Origin: Ryuthela nishihirai
Lineage: Eukaryota > Arthropoda > Arachnida > Araneae > Heptathelidae
Direction: 5' to 3'
DNA length: 64,000 bases
Assembly (NCBI GenBank): GCA_038380435.1
Contig: JAWZYU010000020.1
Location: forward strand, 45,354,307-45,418,306
Shown here: one piece after another, positions 1-9,112 of the stretch
Layout: each line of letters starts with the position of its first letter
Numbering within the stretch: position 1 is the first letter of the stretch
Position numbers and translations under genes: made by a program
The notes under the pieces: model-generated
The model's database searches: none
What the model was told of the DNA's origin: nothing
The model's input: the letters and a program-made list of their open reading frames with translations, nothing else

Positions 1-299
1 CACCTCGGAACATAATTCTATTTCTCTTTACGATTACCGTCACTCTCAGCTGGAGCTTGTCTTCACGGTAGTGCAGTTCTGAAGGATCAGCGTGTCTATT
101 TTTTCCAGATATCTTCTTGACCCACCTACCGACCAACTGTACTAAGGTCAAGAGCATCGACTGCAAACACATTGTACAGTCGCTTGTGAATGTTCGAAAC
201 ATTCACAAGCGACAAGAATTCATTAACAGCACATTTTTTCGACTGATGCTGCATGTTTCGTTAACGCTACAACAGCATTGCATGTGGGATGGCGATGTA
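1..299. other. Probable intron or flank of gene 1, no gene
   Basis: No exon with plausible splice sites or recognisable product is visible. The only structure is a perfect inverted repeat at 179-213, listed separately. Short open frames here overlap the repeat and the adjacent transposon and have no recognisable content. Confidence 0.4.
179..213. repeat. Perfect 16-bp inverted repeat, 3-bp loop
   Basis: Arms 179-194 and 198-213 are exact reverse complements around CGA. The arm begins GTCGCTTGTG, close to the GTCGCTC start of the Tc1-type element at 300-476, so this may be a tiny foldback relic of a related element. That link is inference. Confidence 0.7.
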
Positions 300-476
300 C
301 AATCGCTCAAAAAAGTATCCGAACACTATGGTTCATTACAGAATTCAGAAAAAATATCTGGCAACGATTTTTTTTAGAAATTAGTGATCTGGCAACCTTC
401 GTGTCACGTGACACGAAGGTTGCCAGATCACTAATTTCTAAAAAAAATCGTTGCCAGATATTTTTTTGAGCGACTG
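300..476. mobile_element. Tc1/mariner-type foldback MITE, copy 1
   Basis: The element is flanked by TA at 298-299 and 477-478, starts CAATCGCTCAAAAAAGTATC and ends with the complement of the same terminus (GAGCGACTG). The centre is a long near-perfect palindrome around GTGTCACGTGACAC. Part of the right terminal repeat is missing compared with the copy at 8909-9110. It has no coding capacity, so it would need a transposase in trans. Confidence 0.85.
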
Positions 477-477
477 T

Positions 478-749
478 ACTTATTAAAAGAAGAGGAAAGA
501 ATATACATTTACAGTGTATAAAGAAAATTGCTGTAAAATAAATACTGATCTGTAAAAAATATTCGGAGTATTGCTTTCTGAATGACCCTAGTACATGAAT
601 GCATTTTTTTTTTCTTTCAGGAAATAAATTTTTTTTGGTGAATAACGCTTTTTTTACTCTGTAATTTTTAGTGTTTCTCTTATAGGTTTCTTCATTGATT
701 GTTACAAGATGTTGATAATCTCAATTGATTTTGATTTCATTTCCTATAG
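478..749. other. Intron of gene 1, T-rich
   Basis: AT-rich sequence with T runs and no coding signal. It ends in a pyrimidine-rich acceptor (TTTCATTTCCTATAG) directly before the exon at 750. Confidence 0.6.
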
Positions 750-985
750 GAGCTTCGTGAATTTCCGTGACTGTGTGACATCAATCGTGTATTCAAAGTG
801 CCGCAGTGAAGCTCGAAGCTTCGTCGTTACCTACCTGGTGGACAGGGGTCAGGAGAAGGCCTGGAGGTGTCCCAAGAATCCTCAAGTATCCCTCACACGA
901 TTCGACAGCGCTCCTTTGGCAGCTGATTCAAGGCAAACATCCAACAGATATCCAATGATGATGGCAGACAATCCTTTTTCTTCTG
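750..985 (+). CDS. Gene 1 internal exon, secreted cysteine-rich protein
   Basis: This 236-nt exon is bounded by TTTCCTATAG/G and TTCTG/GTAAG. It enters in phase 2, leaves in phase 1, and carries 78 codons. Visible motifs are SFVNFRDC followed by eight residues and a Cys, then WRCP and a Ser/Met-rich linker. The frame is open throughout and composition is more GC-rich than the flanks. The 5' end fits exactly after the phase-2 end of the exon at 57929-58049 in gene 2, where the preceding residues would be EEQC plus a split Arg. This suggests both genes share one exon architecture. The C-x8-C-x8-C pattern resembles small secreted arachnid proteins of unknown function, which I recognise only loosely. 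Upstream exons of this gene lie left of the window. I propose no function beyond an extracellular, disulphide-bonded domain. Confidence 0.72.
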
Positions 986-1680
986 GTAAGAAAAATTGCC
1001 TTGAAATACTCAAATAAGAATGGGAGGCGTTGTACATACCTTTTAGTGTCATTCAATTCATTTTGAAGTGCGCCAGATTTTTCAAATTTCTTGTCTCTTT
1101 TATACTGGTCACATGTGAAGATAAAAATTACATTTATATTCACTGTTTGTGAAAACACACTTCTCCCCTGTTGTGTTTTTTGCATCACATTTGCATTTGA
1201 TGTTTTCTCTTTTTTCGCTTTCCTCGCACATTTTTTAGGCAGTCCCGTAACAAGAGCGGGGGAAGGGATCACTGGAAAGTTCGTGATCCCTCTCTAGGAA
1301 GCTTTTCAATCTGTTTAAATTTTCGAAACTATTGACTTTTATTATTTTACAATGTAAGGATTCCTTTATAATTGGAATATCAGCGCAAAAATTTGAAACT
1401 GCTAAGATTTTTTGAATTTCCAGTTCTTGTTTTTATAAAAATTCTGTAATTATAACCTCACCACCACCATCAACCATATACCTGTATAGCTGGTTAATAA
1501 TAATAATAATTTATTTCATGCAGGGGGTTACAGTAAAGCCAAGCTACAGGTAATTTTGTATATTACTTTAAACGTTCAAGTGGCTTGATGCCCCAGGAAA
1601 AAAGTGGCTTGTCTACAGGAGACGCCTTTTTTTTGCTAATCATCGTTTGAGTAACGGTAATTTAAATAAAATGTTTTACC
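986..1680. other. Gene 1 intron
   Basis: AT-rich, no second exon seen. A short (TAA)n microsatellite lies at about 1493-1511. Confidence 0.5.
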
Positions 1681-1836
1681 AAAAATTCAGACAATGATGC
1701 CTTCCACAAAAATGCAGACAATGATGCCGTTGATAAAAAAAAAACAGAGAATGATGCCGTTGATAAAAAAAAACACAGAGAATGATGCCGTTGATAAAAA
1801 AAAACACAGAGAACGATGCCGTTGTTAAAAATTTAG
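1681..1836. repeat. Short tandem repeat, about 35-40 bp unit
   Basis: About four to five diverging units share the core AATGATGCCGTTGATAAAAA. The central units are nearly identical and the ends are degenerate. Confidence 0.8.
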
Positions 1837-2001
1837 ATCATCATACTTTTAACAAAATTCCAGGCAATCATGCTTTTGAAACAGCATCTAACCAGTTTGA
1901 ATCAATTTTATTTTTTATTAACTATATTTTTATTATAAATTGTTTGTAAATTATCTCTGATATATTTTATGTACAAATTGGAATTATTCAGCCTCCTGCA
2001 G

Positions 2002-2029
2002 GTAAGCTTATAGCTTTGAGGTTACCATG
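2002..2029 (+). pseudogene. Decayed duplicate of the gene 1 micro-exon (candidate)
   Basis: The stretch from about 1981 (GAATTATTCAGCCTCCTGCAG) closely matches the acceptor region of the micro-exon at 5919 (GAATTTATTCACCTTCCTGCAG). The following bases GTAAGCTTATAG resemble ATAAGCTATC there. The 3' side lacks a GT donor at the corresponding place (ATG then TTTAAA), so it would not splice as a copy of the other. Read in the right phase it would still end in a split Cys-like codon. It could be a chance resemblance. Confidence 0.35.
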
Positions 2030-2342
2030 TTTAAAATATGTACACTGTGTCAATTACTTGAATACAGAATAATATCTTTTCAAAAAAAAATTATACTTTC
2101 AACGCAAACTTAAAGGGCATTATTAAATTAGTTAACTGGTGCTATGAAGAAATCAAAAACTTGCATCTATTAACCTTAATCTCCATAGGTTACGAATCAT
2201 TACTCGAATTTTCCTCCATATTGAATCTTTAAGAACAACTCACGTCCTCAGGTTGAAGCATCCAATCAACAATCAGTTTATCTTGGCATATGCGCACTAG
2301 AGCTGTTTGGTAGCATAATTCTGCACCCATCCTGTGTAAAAT

Positions 2343-2725
2343 AGGGCGGAGGTGGCTCAGTCGGTAGCGCGCCAGGCTCGTAATCTGTAGTTCCCAGGTT
2401 CGAGTCCCAGCTGGGTCAGCGTTGAGATTTATCTTCGCAAAATTCCCCGCTCTGCCCACGGTCAGTAGGGGACACCGATGGGCTTGGAAAGGCCGCCGTC
2501 CGTCGGATGGGACGTTAAGCCGTGGCCCCGTGTGCGGGAGAGCCATACCCTGTGCACGTTAAAGAACACGCTGGATGGCCTAGACGGGAGGCTACCATCT
2601 GTCTCCCAACAGCTGTTCCAGTGGGTCCCCTCCCCCAACCTTCTCTGAGCCTTCAGGGTCCATGTGACCTGGCCATTTAGCCCATGGTGTGCAAAAAGTG
2701 CCGCTCAGAGGTAAAACAACCCAAC
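2343..2725 (+). mobile_element. SINE A, full length, reference copy
   Basis: This tRNA-derived SINE carries a polymerase III A box (TGGCTCAGTCGGTAGCG) and B box (GGTTCGAGTCCC) in the first 75 bp. A conserved central part includes GGGACGTTAAGCCGTGG and TGTGCACGTTAAAGAACAC. The 3' part ends in AAAACAACCCAACCC instead of poly(A). The central part resembles the deeply conserved invertebrate SINE core usually called Nin-DC; I state that from memory and have not aligned it. The target duplication CCTGTGTAAAAT is at 2331-2342 and 2726-2737. The tail type implies mobilisation by a LINE that recognises this 3' end; no such LINE is visible here. Confidence 0.95.
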
Positions 2726-2737
2726 CCTGTGTAAAAT

Positions 2738-3327
2738 CGCCATAGACAGCTCTATGTCACGTGATGCCCCTCGTATAATAAACTTACTAAACGTCGGTGC
2801 ACGTGTCCACTTTGCACTGACAGTGAAGTATCCTACACGCCTCGATGATTGCGTCGGTTCGTTGGTCAAGAAACCACCCTGTGAAGGCTATGCGTCTTCG
2901 ATTGCCTTCGAATAGTCCTAAATCACACCCGCATGAGTGTTTGCCATGCTCTGCGGACCTCTTGAAAGGAAGTTGCATAAGTGTCTTTATCTTTCCACTG
3001 TTGTTTATAACTGCTGGAACTTCTGCCGGCTTTGCAGTTGAGGAACTTGAGACAGAGTGTTATTTGGAAATCGTGCAAACATTTGTGGAAACTTAATCAC
3101 CACTCTGAAACATGATTTCAACAAGAAAATGCGACTTCCTTGTCATATTTGAAATGCATGTATCATGAGCACCTGTTTTCAAAAGGATTTACCCACCAAG
3201 AAACTCAGTCTTGCCCAAAAAAATTTCATTTTATAGGGATCTTTAGACGCCCTATTGAGGTTTACAAGTGTCCCTTAACATGATTCGCCTTTGTGATAAA
3301 TTTTATGTGTGGAATATAAAGAACACC
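2738..3327. other. Gene 1 intron, nothing recognised
   Basis: There is an 83-codon open frame at 2845-3096 (+) with fairly even base composition and an AG (TTTGCAG) before its last 20 codons. No donor site, start context or family resemblance supports it, so I leave it uncalled. Confidence 0.4.
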
Positions 3328-3339
3328 ACTTTCAACAAT

Positions 3340-4120
3340 GGGCGGGGGTGGCTCAGTCGGTAGCGCGCCAGGCTCGTAATCTCTAGTTCCCAGGTTCGAG
3401 TCCCAGCTGGGTCAGCGTTGAGATTTATCTCCGCAAAATTACCTGCCCACGGTCAGTAGGGGACACCGATGGGCTTGGAAAGGCCGCCGCCCGTCGGATG
3501 GGACGTTAAGCCGTGGCCCCGTGTGCGGAAGAGCCATACCCTGTGCACGTTAAAGAACACGCTGGATGGCCTTGACGGGAGGCTACCATCTGTCTCCCAA
3601 CAGCTGTTCCAGTGGGTCCCCTCCCCCAACCTTCTCTGAGCCTTCGGTGTCCATGTGACCTGGCCATTTAGCCCATGGTGTGCAAAAAAGTGCCGCTCAG
3701 AGGTTGGGTTGTTTTACCTCTGAGCGGCACTTTTTTGCACACCATGGGCTAAATGGCCAGGTCACAAAGACCCCGAAGGCTCAGAGAAGGTTGTGGGAGG
3801 GGACCCACTAGAACAGCTGTTGGGAGACAGATGGTAGCCTCCCGTCAAGGCCATCCAGCGTGTTCTTTAACGTGCACAGGGTATGGCTCTCCCGCACACG
3901 GGGCCACGGCTTAACGTCCCATCCGACGGACGGCGGTCTTTCCAAGCCCATCGGTGTCCCCTACTGACCGTGGGCAGGGTGGGGAGTTTTGCGGAGATAA
4001 ATCTCAACGCTGACCCAGCTGGGACTCGAACCTGGGAACTACAGATTACGAGCCTGGCGCGCTACCGACTGAGCCACCCCGCCCCCCGCCCTCCGCTCAG
4101 AGGTAAAACAACCCAACCCA
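3340..4120 (+). mobile_element. SINE A copy split by a second SINE A
   Basis: The outer + copy occupies 3340-3703 and 4104-4120. It is bounded by ACTTTCAACAAT at 3328-3339 and 4121-4132, so its own target duplication encloses both copies. It was intact when it was hit in its 3' tail by the inverted copy listed next. Confidence 0.95.
3704..4092 (-). mobile_element. SINE A inserted antisense in another SINE A
   Basis: A full-length copy in reverse orientation, flanked by CCGCTCAGAGG at 3693-3703 and 4093-4103, both derived from the host SINE tail. With the host copy it forms an inverted repeat with arms of about 360 bp and almost no loop. Confidence 0.95.
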
Positions 4121-4132
4121 ACTTTCAACAAT

Positions 4133-4997
4133 ATCTGTAATTTAAGGTTAAATGCATGTTAAATTTCTTCTATGGATTGTGTTTTTTTCCTTGCACGGAT
4201 TCTTTAATCACGTGCTTACAGATTTGTCTTCATTGCGCCCACTACATATAATCTGGTATATCTTGAATGGAAGTTTCTTATTAAGTGACTTGATACAATC
4301 AACGGCCTATTTAGTTACATATATTAAATTTACGCATCATTGGCAAAAAGTGTTCCACAGATTTAGATATGTTAAATTGATGTTTATATTTTGACTGATC
4401 AAAATAAATTTAAATGATAACTCCAAACAATTTGAAACTAACAAAAATATCTTCCTTGACAGAAAATACTTGCATCTTGGGACTAATGAACAAAGAGAAC
4501 AGATGTGTAAAGATTATGAGGACTGCTGTGGCCGACGCCAGAAAAGAAGATGACACCGATATGAGGAAGCACAAGATGTGTTGGTGAGTTAGAATCGTAT
4601 CGAGGTATGCAGTCGGGGGGGGGGGGGAGGAAGAGAGGGGCAACTGAGAATACCAAATTGGTGCCATCAACGGAGAAAGTGTTGCCCCAATTGGTTCACT
4701 ACACACTCGCAAGCTGATAACAATGTTTAAAAACACACTCGCAAGCTGATAACAATGCGCGTGTTTTATCTCGCATAAGTTAAAATCTCGCAAAAGTTAA
4801 ATTCGCAAAAGTTTAGAGAGTTAACTGGTGCTATGAAGAAATTCAATTACATATATTAAATAATATATTAATTCAATTACATATATTATTCCATACATTT
4901 TAACTCGCAAAATTTTTAAAACACACTCGCAAGCTGATAACAATTTAGGAAATCTGTTCGTGTCTATTGTTGCTGATGGAACCGAGGCGCATTGACT
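4133..4997. other. Gene 1 intron with short direct repeats
   Basis: Three near-identical copies of ACACTCGCAAGCTGATAACA lie at about 4703, 4735 and 4923. A 22-bp stretch starting GTTAACTGGTGC at 4820 also occurs at 2131. A run of 13 G lies at 4615-4627. No gene is seen. Confidence 0.6.
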
Positions 4998-5377
4998 TGG
5001 GTTGTTTTAACTCTGTTGTGCACATTTTTCTGCATAGTGAGAAAAATGGCCAGGTCAGAAGGACCCCGATGCTCAGAGAAGGTTGGGGGGAGACGTCCCA
5101 CTGGAAAGTTGTTAGGAGACAGATGGTAGCCTCCCGTCAAGGCGATCCAATGTGTTTTTTAACGTGCACAGGGTATGACTCTCTCGCACACGTAGCCATG
5201 GCTTAACGTTCCACCCAACGGACGGCGGTCTTTCCAAGCCCATCGATGTCCCCTATTGTCCGAGGGCAGGTGGGGAGTTTTGCGGAGATAAATCTCAACG
5301 CTTGCACAGGTAGGACTCGAACCTGAGAATTGCAGATTACAGTCTGGTGAGCTGCCGACTGAGTCGCCCTCCCCCCA
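4998..5377 (-). mobile_element. SINE A, old diverged copy
   Basis: Full-length but with many substitutions. The tail (GGGTTGTTTTA) is at the left and the B-box complement at about 5310-5322. It is arranged head-to-head with the + copy at 5410, about 30 bp away. Confidence 0.88.
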
Positions 5378-5409
5378 AAACTCATTGATGTTTTTTCCCA
5401 AGCCGCACG

Positions 5410-5791
5410 AGGATGTGGGTGGCTCAGCCAGTGGCACGCCAGGCTCGTAATCTACAGTTTTCAGGTTCAAGTACCTGGCTCGAGATTTATATCCACTAAA
5501 CCCACCGTGTCCTCCTTCACAAATTGGACACTGATGGGCTCGCAAAGGCCGCCGCCAGCTGGATGGGACGTAAAGCCGTGGCCCGTGTGCAGGAGAGCCA
5601 TATCCCGTGCACATCACAAAACAACCTGGATGACCTTGAAGGGAGACTTCCATCCTTCTCTTAACAGCTATCCAGTGGATACCCTTTCTGCAACCTTCTC
5701 TGAGCCCTCGGGGTTCTTGTGACCTGGCCATTTAGCCTATTGTGTGCAAATAAAGTGCCGCCCAGAAGTAAAACAACCCAAACCGTTGAAA
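5410..5791 (+). mobile_element. SINE A, old diverged copy
   Basis: The A-box region GGTGGCTCAGCCAGTGG and the central GATGGGACGTAAAGCCGTGG are recognisable, and it ends in AAAACAACCCAAACC. It forms a divergent inverted pair with the copy at 4998-5377. Confidence 0.88.
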
Positions 5792-5918
5792 TATTGAAAG
5801 AACACTTGGGAAAAACAAATCATTAGCTTAATTTATGTGCGTGTTTTGTGAAATATTTATTATGCAAACCATTATTGTTACTGAATGACCTATGTTGAAT
5901 TTATTCACCTTCCTGCAG

Positions 5919-5943
5919 ATAAGCTATCTTTCCTGGTCAAATG
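5919..5943 (+). CDS. Gene 1 probable 25-nt micro-exon
   Basis: A strong acceptor (ATTCACCTTCCTGCAG) precedes 25 nt followed by GTAAAT. The segment enters in phase 1 and leaves in phase 2. That is exactly what is needed to join the exon ending at 985 (phase 1) to the terminal exon starting at 7264 (phase 2), which otherwise do not fit. The joined reading gives DKLSFLVKC followed by ASVHFIDC. Gene 2 exon 2 ends with DKFQFEEQC at the equivalent point of the first domain, so length and D, K, F and C positions agree. It supplies the cysteine missing from domain 2. Micro-exons this short need experimental support; the call rests on phase, splice sites and internal-repeat logic. Confidence 0.55.
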
Positions 5944-6329
5944 GTAAATATATCCTTTACCTTTGTGAGTAGAATTTAATTCAAAAAAACAATCAGCCAT
6001 GTACTCAGAAAGTGATGGTGTAATCCTTTCCCTTGAGGGCTTGTTTCAGTCAAAGAGATCAAGCCGAAGGTTCGATATGCATTAGAGACATTTCCTCACA
6101 GTGCAAGTAGATTAAGTCGCAAGGCAAATGAATGGAATCAATATACTGTAAGTGAAGTGAGAGCTGGTTAAGTGAAAGCAGTACAGAAATATTGAAGCAG
6201 AGGCACTGAGATGAAATCAGGAAGAGGACAAACAAATGAAAATAAAAATCATTAGATAGATGAACAAAGGATTAAAAGCGTTGAATCACAGTACACAGCG
6301 CTAAAATGAGAACATATTGAGATTTGTCT
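5944..6329. other. Gene 1 intron
   Basis: No gene or repeat recognised. The sequence is purine-rich near 6180-6260. Confidence 0.4.
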
Positions 6330-6656
6330 TACCTCTCAACTTTTTTGCACACAATGGGCTAAATGGCCAGGTCACAAGGACCCTGAGAGGTTGGATGAAG
6401 GGGACCCATTAGACAACTATTGGGAAACAGAGGTAGCCTTTCATCAAAGCCATCTACCGTGTTCTTCAACATGCACAGGGTATGCCTCTTCGGATTTATC
6501 GTCCCATCTGACGGATCGCGGTCTTTTCATGGCCGTCGGTGACCCTTTACTGACCGAGGGCGGGATGATAAATCTCAATGCTGTCCCAGGTGGGATTCGA
6601 ACCTGAAAACTGCAGATTGCGAGCCTGGCGCGCTAACGACTGAACCAACCCTTACC
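6330..6656 (-). mobile_element. SINE A, old, partly deleted
   Basis: Recognisable blocks are the complement of the 3' part (TTTTTTGCACACAATGGGCT), the central region and the tRNA-like head. Several internal stretches are shortened and no target duplication is readable. Confidence 0.85.
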
Positions 6657-6747
6657 CCAAGAATTTCGGATGTGGATAGAACTTTTGCCATCCGGACTGA
6701 GCTCTATTTATAAGCGGAGATATCAGCTATAAAAGAAGTTGTTGAGG

Positions 6748-7132
6748 GTTGGGTTGTTTTACCTCTGAGCGGCACTTTTTTGCACACCATGGGCTAAATG
6801 GCCAGGTCACATGGACCCCGAAGGCTCAGAGAAGGTTCGGGGAGGGGACCCACTGGAACAGCTGTTGGGAGACAGATGGTAGCCTCCCGTCAAGGCCATC
6901 CAGCGTGTTCTTTAACGTACACAGGGTATGGCTCTCCCGCACACGGGACCACGGCTTAACGTCTCATCCGACGGACGGCGGCCTTTCCAAGCCCATCGGT
7001 GTCCCCTACTGACCGTGGGCAGGGCGGGGAATTTTGCGGAGATAAATCTCAACGCTGACCCAGCTGGGACTCGAACCTGGGAACTACAGATTACGAGCCT
7101 GGCGCGCTACCGACTGAGCCACCCCCGCCCCC
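6748..7132 (-). mobile_element. SINE A, young full-length copy
   Basis: Flanked by AAGTTGTTGAGG at 6736-6747 and 7133-7144. Close to the consensus. It lies in the last intron of gene 1, about 130 bp before the terminal exon, in antisense orientation to the gene. Confidence 0.95.
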
Positions 7133-7263
7133 AAGTTGTTGAGGATTCAAATGTGATCTGATACTTTGATCTGAATTTCATTTTCTTTGAGATGTTAAAA
7201 GGCATAAACTATGTAGTTCTTAATATAATTCCATGTTCTGAGATTCGTATTTTTCTATTGCAG

Positions 7264-7495
7264 CGCCTCGGTGCATTTCATCGACTGCCTACGTGACTTT
7301 CTCAGGGAAGAATGCGGCGTAGAGGCATCAAAACAAGCCGAAAACTTCGCCTCTCAATTACAGTCCTTAACTGGTGGCCTTAATATCTGCAAAGATCACA
7401 CAAGAGACATGTGTTCCGGAGCCTTTGTTGGAAGGGTTTCTCTTTTGTCTCTGATCCTTACAGTGATATCCGCCATCTTTGTCGGAAGGCTTTGA
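7264..7495 (+). CDS. Gene 1 terminal exon with GPI-type C-terminus
   Basis: The acceptor TTTTTCTATTGCAG precedes a phase-2 start; the stop TGA is at 7493-7495. The 76-codon reading begins ASVHFIDC, then eight residues and Cys, matching the SFVNFRDC-x8-C pattern of the upstream exon. The protein therefore contains two related cysteine domains. After NICKDHTRDMC a Ser/Gly stretch is followed by a hydrophobic tail (VSLLSLILTVISAIFV) ending three residues before the stop. This is the usual layout of a GPI-attachment signal; a single C-terminal membrane segment is the alternative. The product is probably a cell-surface, disulphide-rich protein of unknown function. Confidence 0.78.
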
Positions 7496-7713
7496 AAGTT
7501 TTTTTAACTCTCACTTCACATAAATAGGTTTACGTTAAACTGTGTGCGATAATATACCGATGCAGTTGTGTTGCGTCTCATTACCAACATTAAAGGATAT
7601 CCAGGATTGTGGAGTTTTCGTTGAGAGTGAAAATTCTTAATGCTGCGCTTGGATTATTCTGTGGAGAAAAACGTCGAAATCGATTCAAGGTCAGTTGGGC
7701 TTCATTCTGAGAG

Positions 7714-7719
7714 AATAAA
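7714..7719 (+). promoter_or_regulatory. Polyadenylation signal AATAAA, gene 1
   Basis: The first AATAAA downstream of the stop codon, about 220 nt into the 3' UTR. A second AATAAA at 8073-8078 is a possible distal site. Confidence 0.55.
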
Positions 7720-8906
7720 GGAAGCTTTGAAGTAGATGTCCTTAATTATATTTCTTTGAATGCTGTGCAGGAGAAACTCGTTTCTTCAGTGTTTGATAAA
7801 AAAAATTCTACTCTGCCTTTTAAAGTTAACTATGAAAGTGAAATTTTTATGTGTTTCTGACCTTTTGGGAACTCAAGTGAACTCTCAACCGTTAATTCTT
7901 CTATATTTAAAGAGTTTTAAAATGACATTAATCTGAACAGTTTTTCTGCTACACTCGGCATCTTTATATTCCTGTATTTTTCTAATTCGGTATTATTTAA
8001 GAAATTTTAAAAGACATGTTTTTCCTCTATATTCAATGACTCAACAGCGTACTTTTACTTTCTGATAGAGGAAATAAATCTAGGTTAGGAAAAATACATA
8101 ATCAAGTTTAGTTTACATCCAATTCTGCCGATTTATAGAAGCTGGAGTGTATATTTAAATTTAGAGATAATACTTCTTTAACACTCTGTATTTACGACAG
8201 AGAAATCATTGAGAAAAATTTCTAAGAGGATATTAAGGGAATCATGCCCCCACCCCTTCTCGCACTTTCTCTCTCCTTTTAAGAATGTTCATAAGCAGAA
8301 ATGGGGGGAAAGCAATAATAGGAACAGATATTACACATATTTTGAAAGAGTATTCTTTTTAAAGACCACTGAAACGGTGAGGGAAATTATATACCAGAAC
8401 GTCATTATGGTTGGTTAGGTTCAATTCACTGCTTGAATTCCCCCCTCCCTCAATTCAATTAATTTTATAGATTTTTATTTTCGGTTTTCCTGCAGTTTAA
8501 TTGAAAACAGTCACAGAAGATTTGCTGGGTTTTTTCAGTGATAAACATTATTTCAATTATAGTTTTTTAAATAAAAGCCTATCTTAAAAATAAATACTTG
8601 ATGAAAATGCGATGAAAAGTAAGGTACACCTTTACTTTGTAGTAAAGCATCACTGGAGATGTTCCGTAGACTACATCTTGAAACTTTAAACCAGCAAACA
8701 TTTTGGAGTAACACAACTGCACTACAGCGGTTTTGTACACTTGTATTTACCTATGTAAATAGTTTATAACCACTCTGTGATTTGTTATTTCATACCTTAT
8801 TAGTACATATATCATACCTATATGTGATATTTGATGTTTGTCCATGAGAGTCTGATTTATAATTCGTTATAACATGTAACGTTGTAGTTTACTTACAACT
8901 TAGTAG
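7720..8906. other. Gene 1 3' UTR and intergenic AT-rich DNA
   Basis: Contains poly(T/A) tracts and stop codons in all frames. I see no gene, repeat or RNA structure that I can support. Confidence 0.5.
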
Positions 8907-8908
8907 TA

Positions 8909-9110
8909 CAGTCGCTCAAAAAAGTATCCGAACACTACAGTTGATTACAGAATTCAGAAAAAATACCTGGCAACGTTTGCGCCTGGAAAAAATACCTGGT
9001 CACGTGACACGAAAGTTGCCAGATCACTATTTCTAAAACAAAACGTTGCCAGGTATTTTTTCTGAATTCTGTAATCAACTGTAGTGTTCGGATACTTTTT
9101 TGAGCGACTG
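8909..9110. mobile_element. Tc1/mariner-type MITE, copy 2, complete
   Basis: This 202-bp element lies between TA at 8907-8908 and 9111-9112. Its terminal inverted repeats run about 70 bp and are almost identical, from CAGTCGCTCAAAAAAGTATC to TGGCAACGTTT. The unpaired centre holds CACGTGACACGAAAG. This is the best reference copy of the family. Confidence 0.93.
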
Positions 9111-9112
9111 TA

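Noticed and set aside
1991..2001. 10-nt micro-exon (CCTCCTGCAG) in gene 1
   Set aside because: It also fits the phase and would give a Cys, but comparison with 5919 shows its GTAAG is part of a degraded duplicate of the 25-nt exon, which is the better candidate.
2343..2420. tRNA gene-like A and B boxes
   Set aside because: They are the head of SINE A, repeated many times with the same SINE body and target duplications; there is no intact cloverleaf.
2845..3096. 83-codon + frame with even composition
   Set aside because: No donor, no start support and no family resemblance. A possible exon ending in a stop was considered (TTTGCAG acceptor), but its phase does not help gene 1.
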